Shown: positions 47,257 through 55,976 of the stretch, in pieces | Numbering within the stretch: position 1 is the stretch's first letter | How the letters are laid out: every line of letters begins with the position of its first letter | Source of the DNA: an uncultured Rhizobiaceae bacterium | GTDB lineage: Bacteria; Pseudomonadota; Alphaproteobacteria; Rhizobiales; Rhizobiaceae | Assembly (NCBI GenBank): GCA_958296345.1 | Contig: CATQIJ010000013.1 | Coordinates: 248,001-312,000, forward strand | Direction of reading: 5' to 3' | Length of the DNA: 64,000 bases | Notes under the pieces: generated by a model | What the model was told of the DNA's origin: nothing | The model's database searches: none | Seen by the model: the letters and a program-made list of their open reading frames with translations, nothing else | Made by a program: the position numbers and the translations under genes

Positions 47257-47395
47257 TTTTACATCCTTCGTAAGCAATTTTGCCTAGTCGCAAAGTTCTT
47301 CAAACGATAATGCACTTACAAAGGTGTACTTATGGTTAATAAAAAACTGGAATTCTTGGTTAATTAATTATTACAGGTTTTTTTCGGACATAAAA

Positions 47396-47420
47396 AAAGC
47401 CAGAGTAAATCTGGCTTTTA
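47396..47420 (-). terminator. Rho-independent terminator after cpaA
   Basis: On the minus strand AGCCAGA and TCTGGCT form a stem around a short loop, followed by seven T residues. It lies 25 bases after the cpaA stop and separates flp-cpaA from the cpaB-tadC part. Confidence 0.8.
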
Positions 47421-47444
47421 AATCATATGAGTTTATTTTTGAGC

Positions 47445-47963
47445 TTAGATGCCTACTCTTAATGCAATTACTTGCTCCATCCAGGGCGTTAATGGATATA
47501 TAAATAAAGCAGCAAGCCCCAAAGCAATTCCGTAAGGTGCTCCGTTATTACTATCGTGCAAACGTAAAACCCATTCTAGTTTATTTAACTTCTCTGGAAT
47601 TAAGCCTGATCTAAATTTTAGAATCAGAAGCGTTAAAATGCCTCCAATGAAAGAAGCAAGAACGATGTAAGGGCCTGTATGAGCCCAACCTAACCAAAGC
47701 GCAGTTGATGCAGCTAACTTTGCATCTCCACCACCAATGATATTGAGAGCAAATAAAACAAATCCAATTGAAAGCACCAAAGCAAAAGTTGTGAAATGCC
47801 AAAGAATGGTTTGAAAATCCATGCCTATTGTAAAAGCAAAGCCAACAAAGGCTGCTATTAGTATCAAGGATACCTTATTAGATATGTTCATTGAAAAAAG
47901 ATCCGAAAACGATGAAAATATCATCATAAAAGGAAATACAAAAACTAACCCATATTCAAACAT
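47445..47963 (-). CDS. cpaA: Prepilin peptidase CpaA/TadV (A24 family)
   Basis: A 172-residue membrane aspartic protease that cuts the leader of Flp pilin and pseudopilins. Six hydrophobic helices are visible. One active-site Asp is in SSFSDLFSMNISNKVS (near residue 22) and the second in IIGGGDAKLAASTALWLG (GGGD motif, near 75). It lacks the methyltransferase domain, as usual for TadV. It follows flp on the same strand. Confidence 0.93.
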   Translation of the reverse strand: MFEYGLVFVFPFMMIFSSFSDLFSMNISNKVSLILIAAFVGFAFTIGMDFQTILWHFTTFALVLSIGFVLFALNIIGGGDAKLAASTALWLGWAHTGPYIVLASFIGGILTLLILKFRSGLIPEKLNKLEWVLRLHDSNNGAPYGIALGLAALFIYPLTPWMEQVIALRVGI

Positions 47964-48066
47964 GTTCTCTAATCCAGATTTTAGAATTCTTACTGAATTA
48001 AAAATACTGCATAAAGTTAACTAGCGGGTTAACGTCATTTAGATTCTATTTATTCAATTAAGAATC

Positions 48067-48096
48067 AAAAAAGCCACCGGATTTTTATCCGATGGC
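48067..48096 (-). terminator. Rho-independent terminator after flp
   Basis: On the minus strand GCCATCGGAT and ATCCGGTGGC pair (one G-U) around an AAAA loop and are followed by six T residues. This gives the abundant pilin transcript its own end before cpaA. Confidence 0.85.
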
Positions 48097-48144
48097 TTCA
48101 AGTTCAATCTAAAACGATTATCAAGTAACCGTTTTAGGTTCAGA

Positions 48145-48309
48145 TTACTTTTTAATCTGTGTAGCGACTTTGTTGAAAGTCTCGCCGATGTTTGAACCAA
48201 GTGTTGTTGCAGCTGCAATGATTGCTACTGAAATAAGTGCTGCGATAAGACCATATTCAATTGCTGTTGCGCCTGATTCGTCTTTAAGAAATTTTGATAC
48301 GAGTTTCAT
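48145..48309 (-). CDS. flp: Flp-family type IVb pilin
   Basis: The major pilin, 54 residues. The short basic leader MKLVSKFLKDESG precedes the conserved ATAIEYGLIAALISVAII segment, the hydrophobic assembly helix with the essential Glu. CpaA/TadV should cut after the glycine. AGGAG lies eight to twelve bases before the ATG. A strong terminator follows, so it can be expressed above the assembly genes. Confidence 0.96.
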   Translation of the reverse strand: MKLVSKFLKDESGATAIEYGLIAALISVAIIAAATTLGSNIGETFNKVATQIKK

Positions 48310-48680
48310 AATGTGCTCCTAAGTGTTTATCACTATGTGTTATGATCAGGTTTGTTCCTGACCTGTAAGCAATATACGTTGAAGGGATTGAAAAGAACTT
48401 AACGCGTATGGTTACTTTAAAATTAATTTCTTGAATGCTCACTTAGGGTTAATAATGTATTTCAGAAAGCTTTGGTTTGGTAGATATTGACGTTCAAAAT
48501 AGCCCTCAAAAACGGCCCGTAAAAATTCCCTATTATAATGTATAGGAAAAACTTAGGCGTTTTCGGTTAAAAACGGCCCCAAAATACGTGGTTTTAATAA
48601 AACTACTAATCTTCATGAGCATTAAGGCTTCATTCACCAAAATAGTGAATTATGTCGATAACAGTTTTTTGGAGCCTATT
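48310..48680. promoter_or_regulatory. Divergent control region between flp and the pilus N-domain gene
   Basis: A gap of 371 bases without a gene. It must hold the promoters for flp (leftward) and the gene at 48681 (rightward). It contains a TCAGG...CCTGA inverted repeat near 48349-48364 and two direct copies of AAAAACGGCCC at 48508-48518 and 48569-48579, 61 bases apart. Confidence 0.5.
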
Positions 48681-49160
48681 ATGCTTAAACATATCGCAGC
48701 ACTTATTATTACAAGCAGCATTGCAGCTGTCTCAACAATCCCAGCACATTCTGAGAGTTCTTCTTATATTGATGCAGAAAAAGTGATTGTTACCGTCGAC
48801 CAAGCTAAAGTCTTTAGAATCTCACGCCCAGCGGCAACAATAATTATTGGCAACCCATCTATTGTCGATGCAACTATTGAAGATGAACAAACTCTGGTTC
48901 TGACTGGCCGATCATTTGGTGTAACTAATCTTATCATTCTAGATGAGAAGGGTGACGCAGTAATCGACCAAGCGGTGGTTGTTCGTTCTAGTGAAACTAA
49001 TACCGTTAGAATTTATCGTGGCGGCAGCAATCGTGAAACACTTGCTTGTTCTCCTGTATGTGAATCAACGGTTACAATCGGCGACAACCAAGGTGCATTT
49101 GATAACGCATCTCAACAAATCACACAGCGTAATGCATTGTCTGCAGCAGGCAATAACTAA
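48681..49160 (+). CDS. Exported pilus assembly protein with secretin N-domain
   Basis: A 159-residue exported protein. From ATG 48681 (GGAG eight bases upstream) there is a signal peptide ending PAHSES. The pilus-assembly N domain follows (VDQAKVFRISRPAATIIIGNPSIVDATIED and LVLTGRSFGVTNLIILDEKG), like the start of CpaC but without a secretin pore domain. A tail with two Cys in CSPVCE may form a disulfide. Such short CpaC-like proteins occur in Rhizobiales Tad loci and may assist the secretin. It leads the rightward set with two TadE-like genes. Confidence 0.85.
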   Translation: MLKHIAALIITSSIAAVSTIPAHSESSSYIDAEKVIVTVDQAKVFRISRPAATIIIGNPSIVDATIEDEQTLVLTGRSFGVTNLIILDEKGDAVIDQAVVVRSSETNTVRIYRGGSNRETLACSPVCESTVTIGDNQGAFDNASQQITQRNALSAAGNN

Positions 49161-49200
49161 ACCTGCCATTAGCAATTATTGGATATGCATTATTTAATAA

Positions 49201-49226
49201 GCCCTCTTTGTAGAGGGCTTTTTTAT
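49201..49226 (+). terminator. Rho-independent terminator
   Basis: GCCCTCT and AGAGGGC form a seven-base-pair stem around a four-base loop (TTGT), followed by six T residues, 40 bases after the stop of the pilus N-domain gene. Confidence 0.85.
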
Positions 49227-49353
49227 GTGATTCAGCAAGGCCGCTATAGTTAATATTCCGTAAACACTCGCCCTTGGATACTCTAATATCCATACACTCA
49301 AAATAAACTTCTTCTTTGTATTGTTGATCCAGAGGTTTTTCTAGGAAACGAAA

Positions 49354-49947
49354 ATGAGTAAAAAATCGAAATTCAGTAATTTTTTAACAGCGGGTCAACC
49401 AGTCCGTGTTGTCAGGCGTTTTAAGAATAATGAAGAAGGCGCAACCGCAGTTGAATTTGCAATTATCGGTGGACCATTCTTCCTGTTAATATTCGCTATT
49501 ATTGAAACATCTCTTTTGTTTTTTGCCAATCAATACCTTGAAACCATTGTAGACGATATTGCTCGCCTATATAGAACAGGTCAAATAGCCAATATCTCAA
49601 CTAAAGCTGATCTTAAAACTGAGATATGCAATAGAGTTGTAGCACTTTTTGATTGTAATAAAATTGTTATTCAAGTTGATACAAGCCCTAAATTCAGTTC
49701 TTTACCACCGCCACCTACTGTTTCAGGAAATGTTGATGGTAGCGGCAATTATGCTCCGACGGAGCGTTTCCCATCAGAAATTTGCCCAAGCGAAGTATTA
49801 CAATTTACAGCGAGTTATGAGTGGCCAATTTATGCAAATTATTCTGCACCACTAGTATCTAAAGGGCTGAACGATAACGCACTAATTAATGTAACGTCCG
49901 TTATTAGAACTGAGGCTTTTCCAATACCTACAGGCTCGTCTTGTTAG
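49354..49947 (+). CDS. TadE-family pseudopilin
   Basis: A 197-residue type IVb pseudopilin. A basic N-terminus leads to EEGATAVEFAIIGGPFFLLI, the prepilin cleavage and assembly motif with the conserved Glu, then one membrane helix. The mature periplasmic part contains four cysteines (EICNRVV, LFDCNKI, EICPSEV and the C-terminal SSC). TadE/TadF pseudopilins prime the Flp pilus. It ends overlapping the next gene's open frame. Confidence 0.9.
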   Translation: MSKKSKFSNFLTAGQPVRVVRRFKNNEEGATAVEFAIIGGPFFLLIFAIIETSLLFFANQYLETIVDDIARLYRTGQIANISTKADLKTEICNRVVALFDCNKIVIQVDTSPKFSSLPPPPTVSGNVDGSGNYAPTERFPSEICPSEVLQFTASYEWPIYANYSAPLVSKGLNDNALINVTSVIRTEAFPIPTGSSC

Positions 49948-49967
49948 AGAGTAAGAGATTAAACGAT

Positions 49968-50693
49968 ATGAAAAATATTATTTTTAAAGCACTTTCACCT
50001 TTGATGAAGACACAAAAAACTGTCTCACGGTTTGTTAAAAACTCGCAGGCAGTTGCTGCAGTCGAATTTGCATTAATTGCGCCTATATTACTCGTTCTAT
50101 TTCTTGGAACAGTAGAAGTTTCTTTGGTGGTATCCGTTGATAGAAAAATTTCTCGGACATCAAGTTCCATAGCAGATTTAATTGCGCAGGGTGCAGACTT
50201 TAATAGTGCGTCAGGGCAAGCAGAACTTCGTGCTATCTTCGGAGTTACTGAGCGTATCATGTACCCTTATTCCGATAGAATTCCATGCGTCGTTATATCG
50301 GTGATAGAAGCGAATGCAGAATCTGATACAAATGGTGACGGATCAATAGACAACGATGATACCGTCATTGCTAAAGTAAAACTTAGCATTGACAATAAAA
50401 CAGCAAGCTCAGAATATACAAGCCCTACTGCCCCACAATGTAACAAAAGCAGCGTTGGGTTAGCCGCAAATGAAAACGCCCGCCAAAAACGAGTCGTTGA
50501 TGATGTATTCCCACTACCAGCTGCAATTAATGTTCATGGCTCAACTTTAGTCGTGGCGGAAGTCGAATATGACCATAGACCGATTGTGGGCTTCATAAGC
50601 ACTGATGGCGTAGCAAACGTCGGCCTTGATACAGGTTCTATAACGCTTGGGGATCGTATTTTCTTAAGGCCTCGTCAAGCTCTTACCTATTAA
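49968..50693 (+). CDS. TadE/TadF-like pseudopilin
   Basis: A 241-residue protein with the pseudopilin motif NSQAVAAVEFALIAPILLVLF (note Gln-Ala instead of Glu-Gly before the Ala-Val-Glu), one membrane helix and a beta-rich periplasmic part. A calcium-loop-like DTNGDGSIDNDD lies near residue 124, unusual for TadE and possibly metal-binding. Starting at ATG 49968 fits GAGAGTAAGAG upstream. A TadG with a vWA domain, often third in the set, is absent. Confidence 0.86.
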   Translation: MKNIIFKALSPLMKTQKTVSRFVKNSQAVAAVEFALIAPILLVLFLGTVEVSLVVSVDRKISRTSSSIADLIAQGADFNSASGQAELRAIFGVTERIMYPYSDRIPCVVISVIEANAESDTNGDGSIDNDDTVIAKVKLSIDNKTASSEYTSPTAPQCNKSSVGLAANENARQKRVVDDVFPLPAAINVHGSTLVVAEVEYDHRPIVGFISTDGVANVGLDTGSITLGDRIFLRPRQALTY

Positions 50694-50717
50694 TTCAAAA
50701 TATTTGATTTTAAACTT

Positions 50718-51683
50718 TTATTGCAGCGGGAGATTTTCTTCCGCTGTTTTTATTTGAGTGCCTTGCGCTTGCATAAATGTAATCAACTGCTCGAACCTTT
50801 CATGCCGACTTGTAATAAAGCCGCCGCCGTAAATAGGCTCTATTGCATCATAAGCAACTGGGTCTTTTTCATTCATAAATAGTAAGGTCTCTCGTAAAAT
50901 TTTCTTTGCATCCCCATGAACCTTTTTACGTAATACGTGCGGGCGATGAGGAATTTGATCCGACTTCCATAATATCTTATAATTTCTAACTGAAATATCA
51001 TTTAATTCTGATAACTGGCGAAGGCTGCCACGCGAGTATCCACTTGATGGGTTGCCTGTCATTGAACTCCACCCAATCAGAGTTTTTGTTTCTCCTGCGG
51101 CAAACATCTCCAAAGCTTTTTCTGCAGTTTCGCTTGTTACAAATGGCGTTTTTTCATCGCCTATAATGATGTTTTTCTCACTTAAAACATGAGCTGCTAA
51201 AGCTGGTCCTGTTATCGAATTTCCTGATAGAACCCCAATCTTATTTCCACTTAGTTTTTCAAGTGTATTTGGCCCATCTGGTGCAGAAATCAAAGTTGTA
51301 TGAAACCCGTCGGTACTATCACCTGACCGTGGCACTACAATGGGCTCAATACATTCACAAGATGCCCAAGCAAGAGCATAGCCTGATGCAGAAAAAATAG
51401 CATACTCAATACGCTCATCTCTGAGTGCGTTCATTAAGGCTATAGAATTTTGAGCTCGAAAGAATTCTACGTCCATATTAAGAGCCTCAGATATCGCTAA
51501 TTTAAAGGGCTCTAAACGGTCTAATGCTTCAATAGATCGGTCAGTTGTAATAATACCAATTCTGAAAATGCCTATATCCTTACGCCAATCGGCGATCGCT
51601 CTTGCAGGGTTTATTGCAATAATAAGTAAAGCTACAATAAAAGCAGCCGACATGGTTTTTGACCAAGAGAAAATTTGGGGCAT
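50718..51683 (-). CDS. PhnD-like phosphate/phosphonate-type substrate-binding protein
   Basis: A 321-residue exported binding protein of the PhnD (periplasmic binding type 2) family. The signal peptide ends PARAIA. Mature elements are FRIGIITTDRSIEALDRLEPF, EYAIFSASGYALAWA, KIGVLSGNSITGPAL and a C-terminal helix. No ABC permease or ATPase gene is adjacent, so it may serve sensing or pilus functions instead of uptake; orphan PhnD-like proteins near Tad loci are seen in related bacteria (from memory). Its 3' end overlaps the terminator of the TadE-like gene. Confidence 0.85.
   Translation of the reverse strand: MPQIFSWSKTMSAAFIVALLIIAINPARAIADWRKDIGIFRIGIITTDRSIEALDRLEPFKLAISEALNMDVEFFRAQNSIALMNALRDERIEYAIFSASGYALAWASCECIEPIVVPRSGDSTDGFHTTLISAPDGPNTLEKLSGNKIGVLSGNSITGPALAAHVLSEKNIIIGDEKTPFVTSETAEKALEMFAAGETKTLIGWSSMTGNPSSGYSRGSLRQLSELNDISVRNYKILWKSDQIPHRPHVLRKKVHGDAKKILRETLLFMNEKDPVAYDAIEPIYGGGFITSRHERFEQLITFMQAQGTQIKTAEENLPLQ
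50722..50755 (+). terminator. Rho-independent terminator after the TadE-like gene
   Basis: CAGCGG and CCGCTG arms around a loop of about 11 bases, followed by TTTTTATTT on the plus strand, about 30 bases after the stop. The hairpin lies inside the last codons of the convergent PhnD-like gene. Confidence 0.75.
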
Positions 51684-51848
51684 ATGGCTCTCCTGTCAAC
51701 TAAGAATCAATTTACTGCTTCTAACAAATATTATTTTAAATATCCAACGTTACGTAAACTAATAAAGTAGCATTTTGTTTACCATGAGATGTAAAAAGCT
51801 AATTGCTTCTTGAGTCTTAGTACGGTGTTAGAAATTTAAGGGTAGATT

Positions 51849-52427
51849 GTGTCCTATAATAAACAGTTGTCGGATATCTCAATGCTCAAAACAATAGCAC
51901 CCCTCATCGCAGTTAGTATTGCTTCCGTTTTTGGGGTGCAAGAATATTTAAAATACAGAGAAACAGCCAACGGTCCAGCGCCTGTGCAAGTTGTTGGTAC
52001 ACAATCTCAACAACAAAACACCAGTGCTCAGCCAGTTAAATTGCAACCTGTATACGGACGTAAGGCGCGCCTCAAAATGGATAGTCGTGGTCATTTTATA
52101 ACAACTGCACGTATGAATGGCCGTAATATTGAAGTTCTTGTTGATACTGGTGCAACTTCTGTTGCTATAAATAAAAAAACTGCGCGCCGTCTTGGTATTG
52201 TATTAAAAGCATCTGACTTCAAATACAGTGTTAATACGGCAAATGGCTCAACCAAAGCTGCATCCGCCATGATTGATAAAATCCAAATAGGCAATGTAAC
52301 GGTTCATAATGTTCAAGCGGCAGTGCTCGATGATAATGCATTAAGCAGTACATTGTTAGGTATGAGCTTTCTTAAAGAACTGACGAGCTTTGAAGTTAAA
52401 AACCAGCAGCTTTTACTGGTTCAATAA
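51849..52427 (+). CDS. Membrane-anchored retropepsin-like aspartic protease (clan AA, TIGR02281-like)
   Basis: A 192-residue protein: an N-terminal membrane helix (about 12-30), a Gln/Pro-rich linker, then a single retropepsin domain (75-190) with the catalytic motif VLVDTGATSVAIN (D99) and LLGMSFLKELTSFE near the end. Such single-domain proteases must dimerise; in alphaproteobacteria their substrates are mostly unknown. I take GTG 51849 with AAGGG just upstream; ATG 51882 is an alternative and keeps the membrane helix. Confidence 0.85.
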   Translation: MSYNKQLSDISMLKTIAPLIAVSIASVFGVQEYLKYRETANGPAPVQVVGTQSQQQNTSAQPVKLQPVYGRKARLKMDSRGHFITTARMNGRNIEVLVDTGATSVAINKKTARRLGIVLKASDFKYSVNTANGSTKAASAMIDKIQIGNVTVHNVQAAVLDDNALSSTLLGMSFLKELTSFEVKNQQLLLVQ

Positions 52428-52444
52428 AACCCAAAATTACTACA

Positions 52445-52487
52445 ACTGAAATGATTGACCCTTGGTCATGTAACTGACAGTTTCAGT
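52445..52487 (+). terminator. Nested inverted repeat between protease and phosphomannomutase genes
   Basis: Outer arms ACTGAAA and TTTCAGT enclose a TGACC-GGTCA stem, followed by AAAAATAG. There is no T-run, so its action as a terminator is uncertain; it may be a leader structure for the next gene. Confidence 0.35.
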
Positions 52488-52513
52488 AAAAATAGCGAAT
52501 CAAGGGATATCCG

Positions 52514-54034
52514 ATGTTTCCGAAAACAAAACCTGACACACTACCAAATACGCATGAGTTTGAAATTACGCCGCTAGTGAAACCAACCGGCTTTCGTGAG
52601 TATGATGCGCGTTGGTGGTTTGGACATCCTGAATCTGACAAAGCACCTGAACTTAATTTAATGGGCATTCAAGCTTTGGGTATGGGACTTGGTACTTTAA
52701 TTCAAGAACTAGGATCAGGCCCCGACATTGTTGTGGGCCATGATTATCGCAGTTATTCTATGTCTATTAAACTAGCGCTTATCTCTGGCTTAATGGCAGC
52801 TGGTGCGCGCGTCAAAGACATAGGATTAGCATTATCGCCCACCGCTTATTATGCGCAGTTTGCTTTAGACTGTCCTTCTGTTGCTATGGTTACGGCATCA
52901 CATAATGACAATGGCTGGACAGGCGTAAAGATGGGTTGCGAACGCCCCCTCACCTTTGGGCCAACAGAAATGGACCGCCTGCGTGATATTGTTTTAGGCG
53001 GCGAGTGGAAATTAAAAGCGGGTGCCTCTTATGAATTCGTAGAAAATTTTGCAGCTCAATATATTGATGATCTCACAGACCGCAAACCTTTTGAGCGTAA
53101 AATTCGCGCAGTAGCAGCGTGTGGTAATGGCACTGCGAGCGCTTTTGCACCAAAGGTTCTTAAGAAGCTTGGACTTGACGTTATCCATATGGATACGAAA
53201 CTTGATCATTCGTTCCCAAATTATAATCCCAACCCAGAAGACATGGAGATGCTCCATAAAATGCGCGACCGTGTATTGGAGACAGGCGCAGATATTGCTC
53301 TTGGGTTTGATGGCGATGGTGATCGTTGCGGTGTCGTTGATAATGAAGGCGAAGAAATTTTTGCCGATAAAGTTGGTGTCATGCTAGCCCGCGATATTTC
53401 TGCGGTACATCCTGGTGCTAAATTTGTGGCTGATGTAAAATCTACTGGCTTATTTCTAACAGATGAAGTTTTGAAATCTCAAGGCGCAGAAACAGATTAT
53501 TGGAAAACAGGTCATTCCTATATCAAACGCCGCGTCCATGAGTTAGGCGCTATGGCTGGCTTTGAAAAATCAGGCCATTTTTTCTTTAATGCACCAATAG
53601 GTCGTGGCTATGATGATGGTATCGTAACTGCCCTTGCAGTTTGCGATATGCTTGAACGTAATCCAGATAAAACCATGGCAGACCTTCGACGTGAGTTACC
53701 CATTACATATGGCTCACCATCACTTTCCCCTTATTGTGCGGATGAAACAAAGTATGGTGTTGTCGATAAAGTTGTAAAACGTTTTAAGGACATGCAAAAA
53801 GCTGGCGACCAAGTTGGCGGTCAAGCAATACGCGATCTTGTTACGGTAAACGGTGTTCGTGTCGTAGCTGAAGATGGAACATGGGGATTAGTTCGCGCTT
53901 CATCTAATGAACCAAAACTAGTGGTTGTTATTGAGAGCCCTGTTTCAGAAGCCCGTAAGATGGAAATGTTTAAGGCAGTAGATGCGATACTTCGTGAAAA
54001 TGATGAAGTTGGCGAGTACAAGCAGGGCATGTAA
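52514..54034 (+). CDS. Phosphomannomutase/phosphoglucomutase
   Basis: A 506-residue alpha-D-phosphohexomutase that interconverts hexose 1- and 6-phosphates and feeds nucleotide-sugar synthesis for polysaccharides. The active serine lies in MVTASHNDNGWTG (S129). The metal loop is GFDGDGDRCG (about 262-271), the sugar-binding loop EKSGHFFF and the phosphate-binding loop RASSNEPKLVVVIES. All four catalytic loops are intact. It matches the longer alphaproteobacterial PMM/PGM branch. The mannose or glucose preference cannot be read here. Confidence 0.93.
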   Translation: MFPKTKPDTLPNTHEFEITPLVKPTGFREYDARWWFGHPESDKAPELNLMGIQALGMGLGTLIQELGSGPDIVVGHDYRSYSMSIKLALISGLMAAGARVKDIGLALSPTAYYAQFALDCPSVAMVTASHNDNGWTGVKMGCERPLTFGPTEMDRLRDIVLGGEWKLKAGASYEFVENFAAQYIDDLTDRKPFERKIRAVAACGNGTASAFAPKVLKKLGLDVIHMDTKLDHSFPNYNPNPEDMEMLHKMRDRVLETGADIALGFDGDGDRCGVVDNEGEEIFADKVGVMLARDISAVHPGAKFVADVKSTGLFLTDEVLKSQGAETDYWKTGHSYIKRRVHELGAMAGFEKSGHFFFNAPIGRGYDDGIVTALAVCDMLERNPDKTMADLRRELPITYGSPSLSPYCADETKYGVVDKVVKRFKDMQKAGDQVGGQAIRDLVTVNGVRVVAEDGTWGLVRASSNEPKLVVVIESPVSEARKMEMFKAVDAILRENDEVGEYKQGM

Positions 54035-54129
54035 TTTCCCTGTTGAGGACTCATCTTATCGATGATTTTGGCACTATATACTGGCACTAAGAAACGTTAG
54101 TTTGAAACCAAGTTAAATTGGACACTTCT

Positions 54130-55098
54130 ATGCTAAAATTTGCAACCCATGCAGAAACTTTCGAACTGGCAAATGTATTCACGATTTCACGCGGTGCAAA
54201 GACACATGCACATGTGGTTCGCATTGAAGTATCGGATGGAAGTGTAACAGGCCAAGGTGAATGCGTTCCTTATGCACGGTACGGTGAGAGCGTAGAAAGT
54301 GTGCAAGAGCTTCTTGCTAATTTACCGTCAGATTTAACACGCGATGCTTTACAAGAAGTCATGCCCGCTGGGGCAGCACGCAATGCAATTGATTGTGCGC
54401 TTTGGGATTTGGAAGCAAAGCGAACTGGCACACCTGTATGGAAACTTGCAGGACTAAACGAACCTCAAGAGCTTACTACCGCCTACACACTGTCACTCGA
54501 AAGCGCTGATGAAATGCGTGAAAATGCCAAGAAAAATGCATTCCTCCCGTTGCTTAAATTAAAACTTGGCACGCCAGATGACTTGCCACGCTTACAAGCA
54601 GTTCGTGAAGGTGCGCCTGACAGCCAGATCATGGTGGACGCAAATGAAGGCTGGTCGATTGAAGATCTAACGGCGCTTCAGCCGCATCTTGAAAAACTAG
54701 GAATTGCGCTTGTTGAACAACCACTTCCAGAAGCAGACGATAATGGCCTGATTGGTAATACATTCACTATGCCAATTTGTGCAGATGAATCGAGCCATAC
54801 GAGTGATGGCCTTGAAGAGCTTCGTACAAAATACGACATCGTCAATATTAAGCTTGATAAAACTGGCGGCCTAACAGAAGCATTAAAAATGAAAGCCAAA
54901 GCTGAAGAACTTGGCTTTGGGATTTTTGTGGGCTGTATGGTTGGTACATCACTTGGCATGGCGCCGGCAACACTTGTGGCGCAGGATGCCAGTTTTGTAG
55001 ATTTGGATGGTCCACTGCTTCTTGGTGAAGACAGAGCGCATGGTATTCGATATGAAGGCTCAACTATGCATCCACCAATAGCGGAATTATGGGGCTAA
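54130..55098 (+). CDS. dgcA: Dipeptide epimerase (L-Ala-D/L-Glu epimerase-like, DgcA family)
   Basis: A 322-residue enolase-superfamily epimerase. The first acid/base Lys lies in PLLKLKLGTPDD (about 148-150). Metal ligands are in VDANEGWS, VEQPLP and CADESSH, and the second Lys in VNIKLDKTGG. It should epimerise L-Ala-D-Glu from recycled murein; the DgcA branch is also tied to D-glutamate catabolism with a DUF1611 partner, which is absent here. I use ATG 54130 over TTG 54118. The D-amino-acid aminotransferase follows, its true start 17 bases after this stop. Confidence 0.88.
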   Translation: MLKFATHAETFELANVFTISRGAKTHAHVVRIEVSDGSVTGQGECVPYARYGESVESVQELLANLPSDLTRDALQEVMPAGAARNAIDCALWDLEAKRTGTPVWKLAGLNEPQELTTAYTLSLESADEMRENAKKNAFLPLLKLKLGTPDDLPRLQAVREGAPDSQIMVDANEGWSIEDLTALQPHLEKLGIALVEQPLPEADDNGLIGNTFTMPICADESSHTSDGLEELRTKYDIVNIKLDKTGGLTEALKMKAKAEELGFGIFVGCMVGTSLGMAPATLVAQDASFVDLDGPLLLGEDRAHGIRYEGSTMHPPIAELWG

Positions 55099-55115
55099 AT
55101 TTAAAGGGTATAAAA

Positions 55116-55973
55116 ATGTCTAGAATTGTTTTTGTGAATGGCGAATTTGTTCCAGAAGAAGAAGCAAAAGTTTCAATCTTCGATCGCGGTTTTCTTATGG
55201 CTGATGCAGTTTATGAAGTAACGACAGTACTTGAAGGTAAATTGATTGCTTTTGAAGGCCATATGGTTCGTCTTGCACGTTCACTTAATGAACTTGGAAT
55301 GGATAAGCCCGAGTGGATGGATAATCTTCTTGATATTCACAAGAAGCTCGTTGCAGAAAATAATCTAGAAAATGGAATGATCTATTTGCAAGTCTCACGC
55401 GGCGTAGCTGATCGTGATTTTGCTTACCCTGCAGAAGGTACGCCAACTTCATTAGTGCTTTTCACCCAAGCTAAAAACCCACTTGATAACCCAATGTATG
55501 AAACAGGAGCGCGTGTCATCACAGTTCCTGATCAACGTTGGGGACGTCGTGACATTAAAACTACGCAGTTACTATACCCTTCAATGGCAAAGATGATGGC
55601 CAAGGCTGCTGGCGTAGATGATGCTTGGTTGGAAGAAGATGGTTTCATAAATGAAGGCACATCAAACAACACTTGGATTGTGACCAAGGAAGGTAAACTA
55701 ATAACGCGCCACCTTTCAACTTCAATACTGCATGGCATTACGCGCAAGGCAGTTCTTCGTTGCGCAGAGATGCTTCAAATGGAAGTTGAAGAACGCCCTT
55801 ACACAAAAGAAGAGGCAGCAGATGCTTCTGAAGCATTCTTTACATCTGCCTCTGCATTTTGTTGCCCAGTTGTAGAAATCGACGGCAATAAAATTGGCAA
55901 TGGAAAGCCTGGCCATGTGGTCGCCAAGCTACGTGAAATTTATCTCGAAGAGAGTATGAAAGAAGCTATCTAA
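55116..55973 (+). CDS. dat: D-amino-acid aminotransferase
   Basis: A 285-residue class IV PLP aminotransferase that moves amino groups between D-amino acids and 2-oxo acids, mainly D-Ala and D-Glu. Motifs: IFDRGFLMADAVYEV at the N-terminus, the PLP lysine in RRDIKTTQLLYP, EEDGFINEGTSNNTWIV and SILHGITRKAVLRCAE. I use ATG 55116, which begins MSRIVFVNGEF. With the dipeptide epimerase before it, it probably handles cell-wall-derived D-amino acids. Confidence 0.92.
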   Translation: MSRIVFVNGEFVPEEEAKVSIFDRGFLMADAVYEVTTVLEGKLIAFEGHMVRLARSLNELGMDKPEWMDNLLDIHKKLVAENNLENGMIYLQVSRGVADRDFAYPAEGTPTSLVLFTQAKNPLDNPMYETGARVITVPDQRWGRRDIKTTQLLYPSMAKMMAKAAGVDDAWLEEDGFINEGTSNNTWIVTKEGKLITRHLSTSILHGITRKAVLRCAEMLQMEVEERPYTKEEAADASEAFFTSASAFCCPVVEIDGNKIGNGKPGHVVAKLREIYLEESMKEAI

Positions 55974-55976
55974 GCT

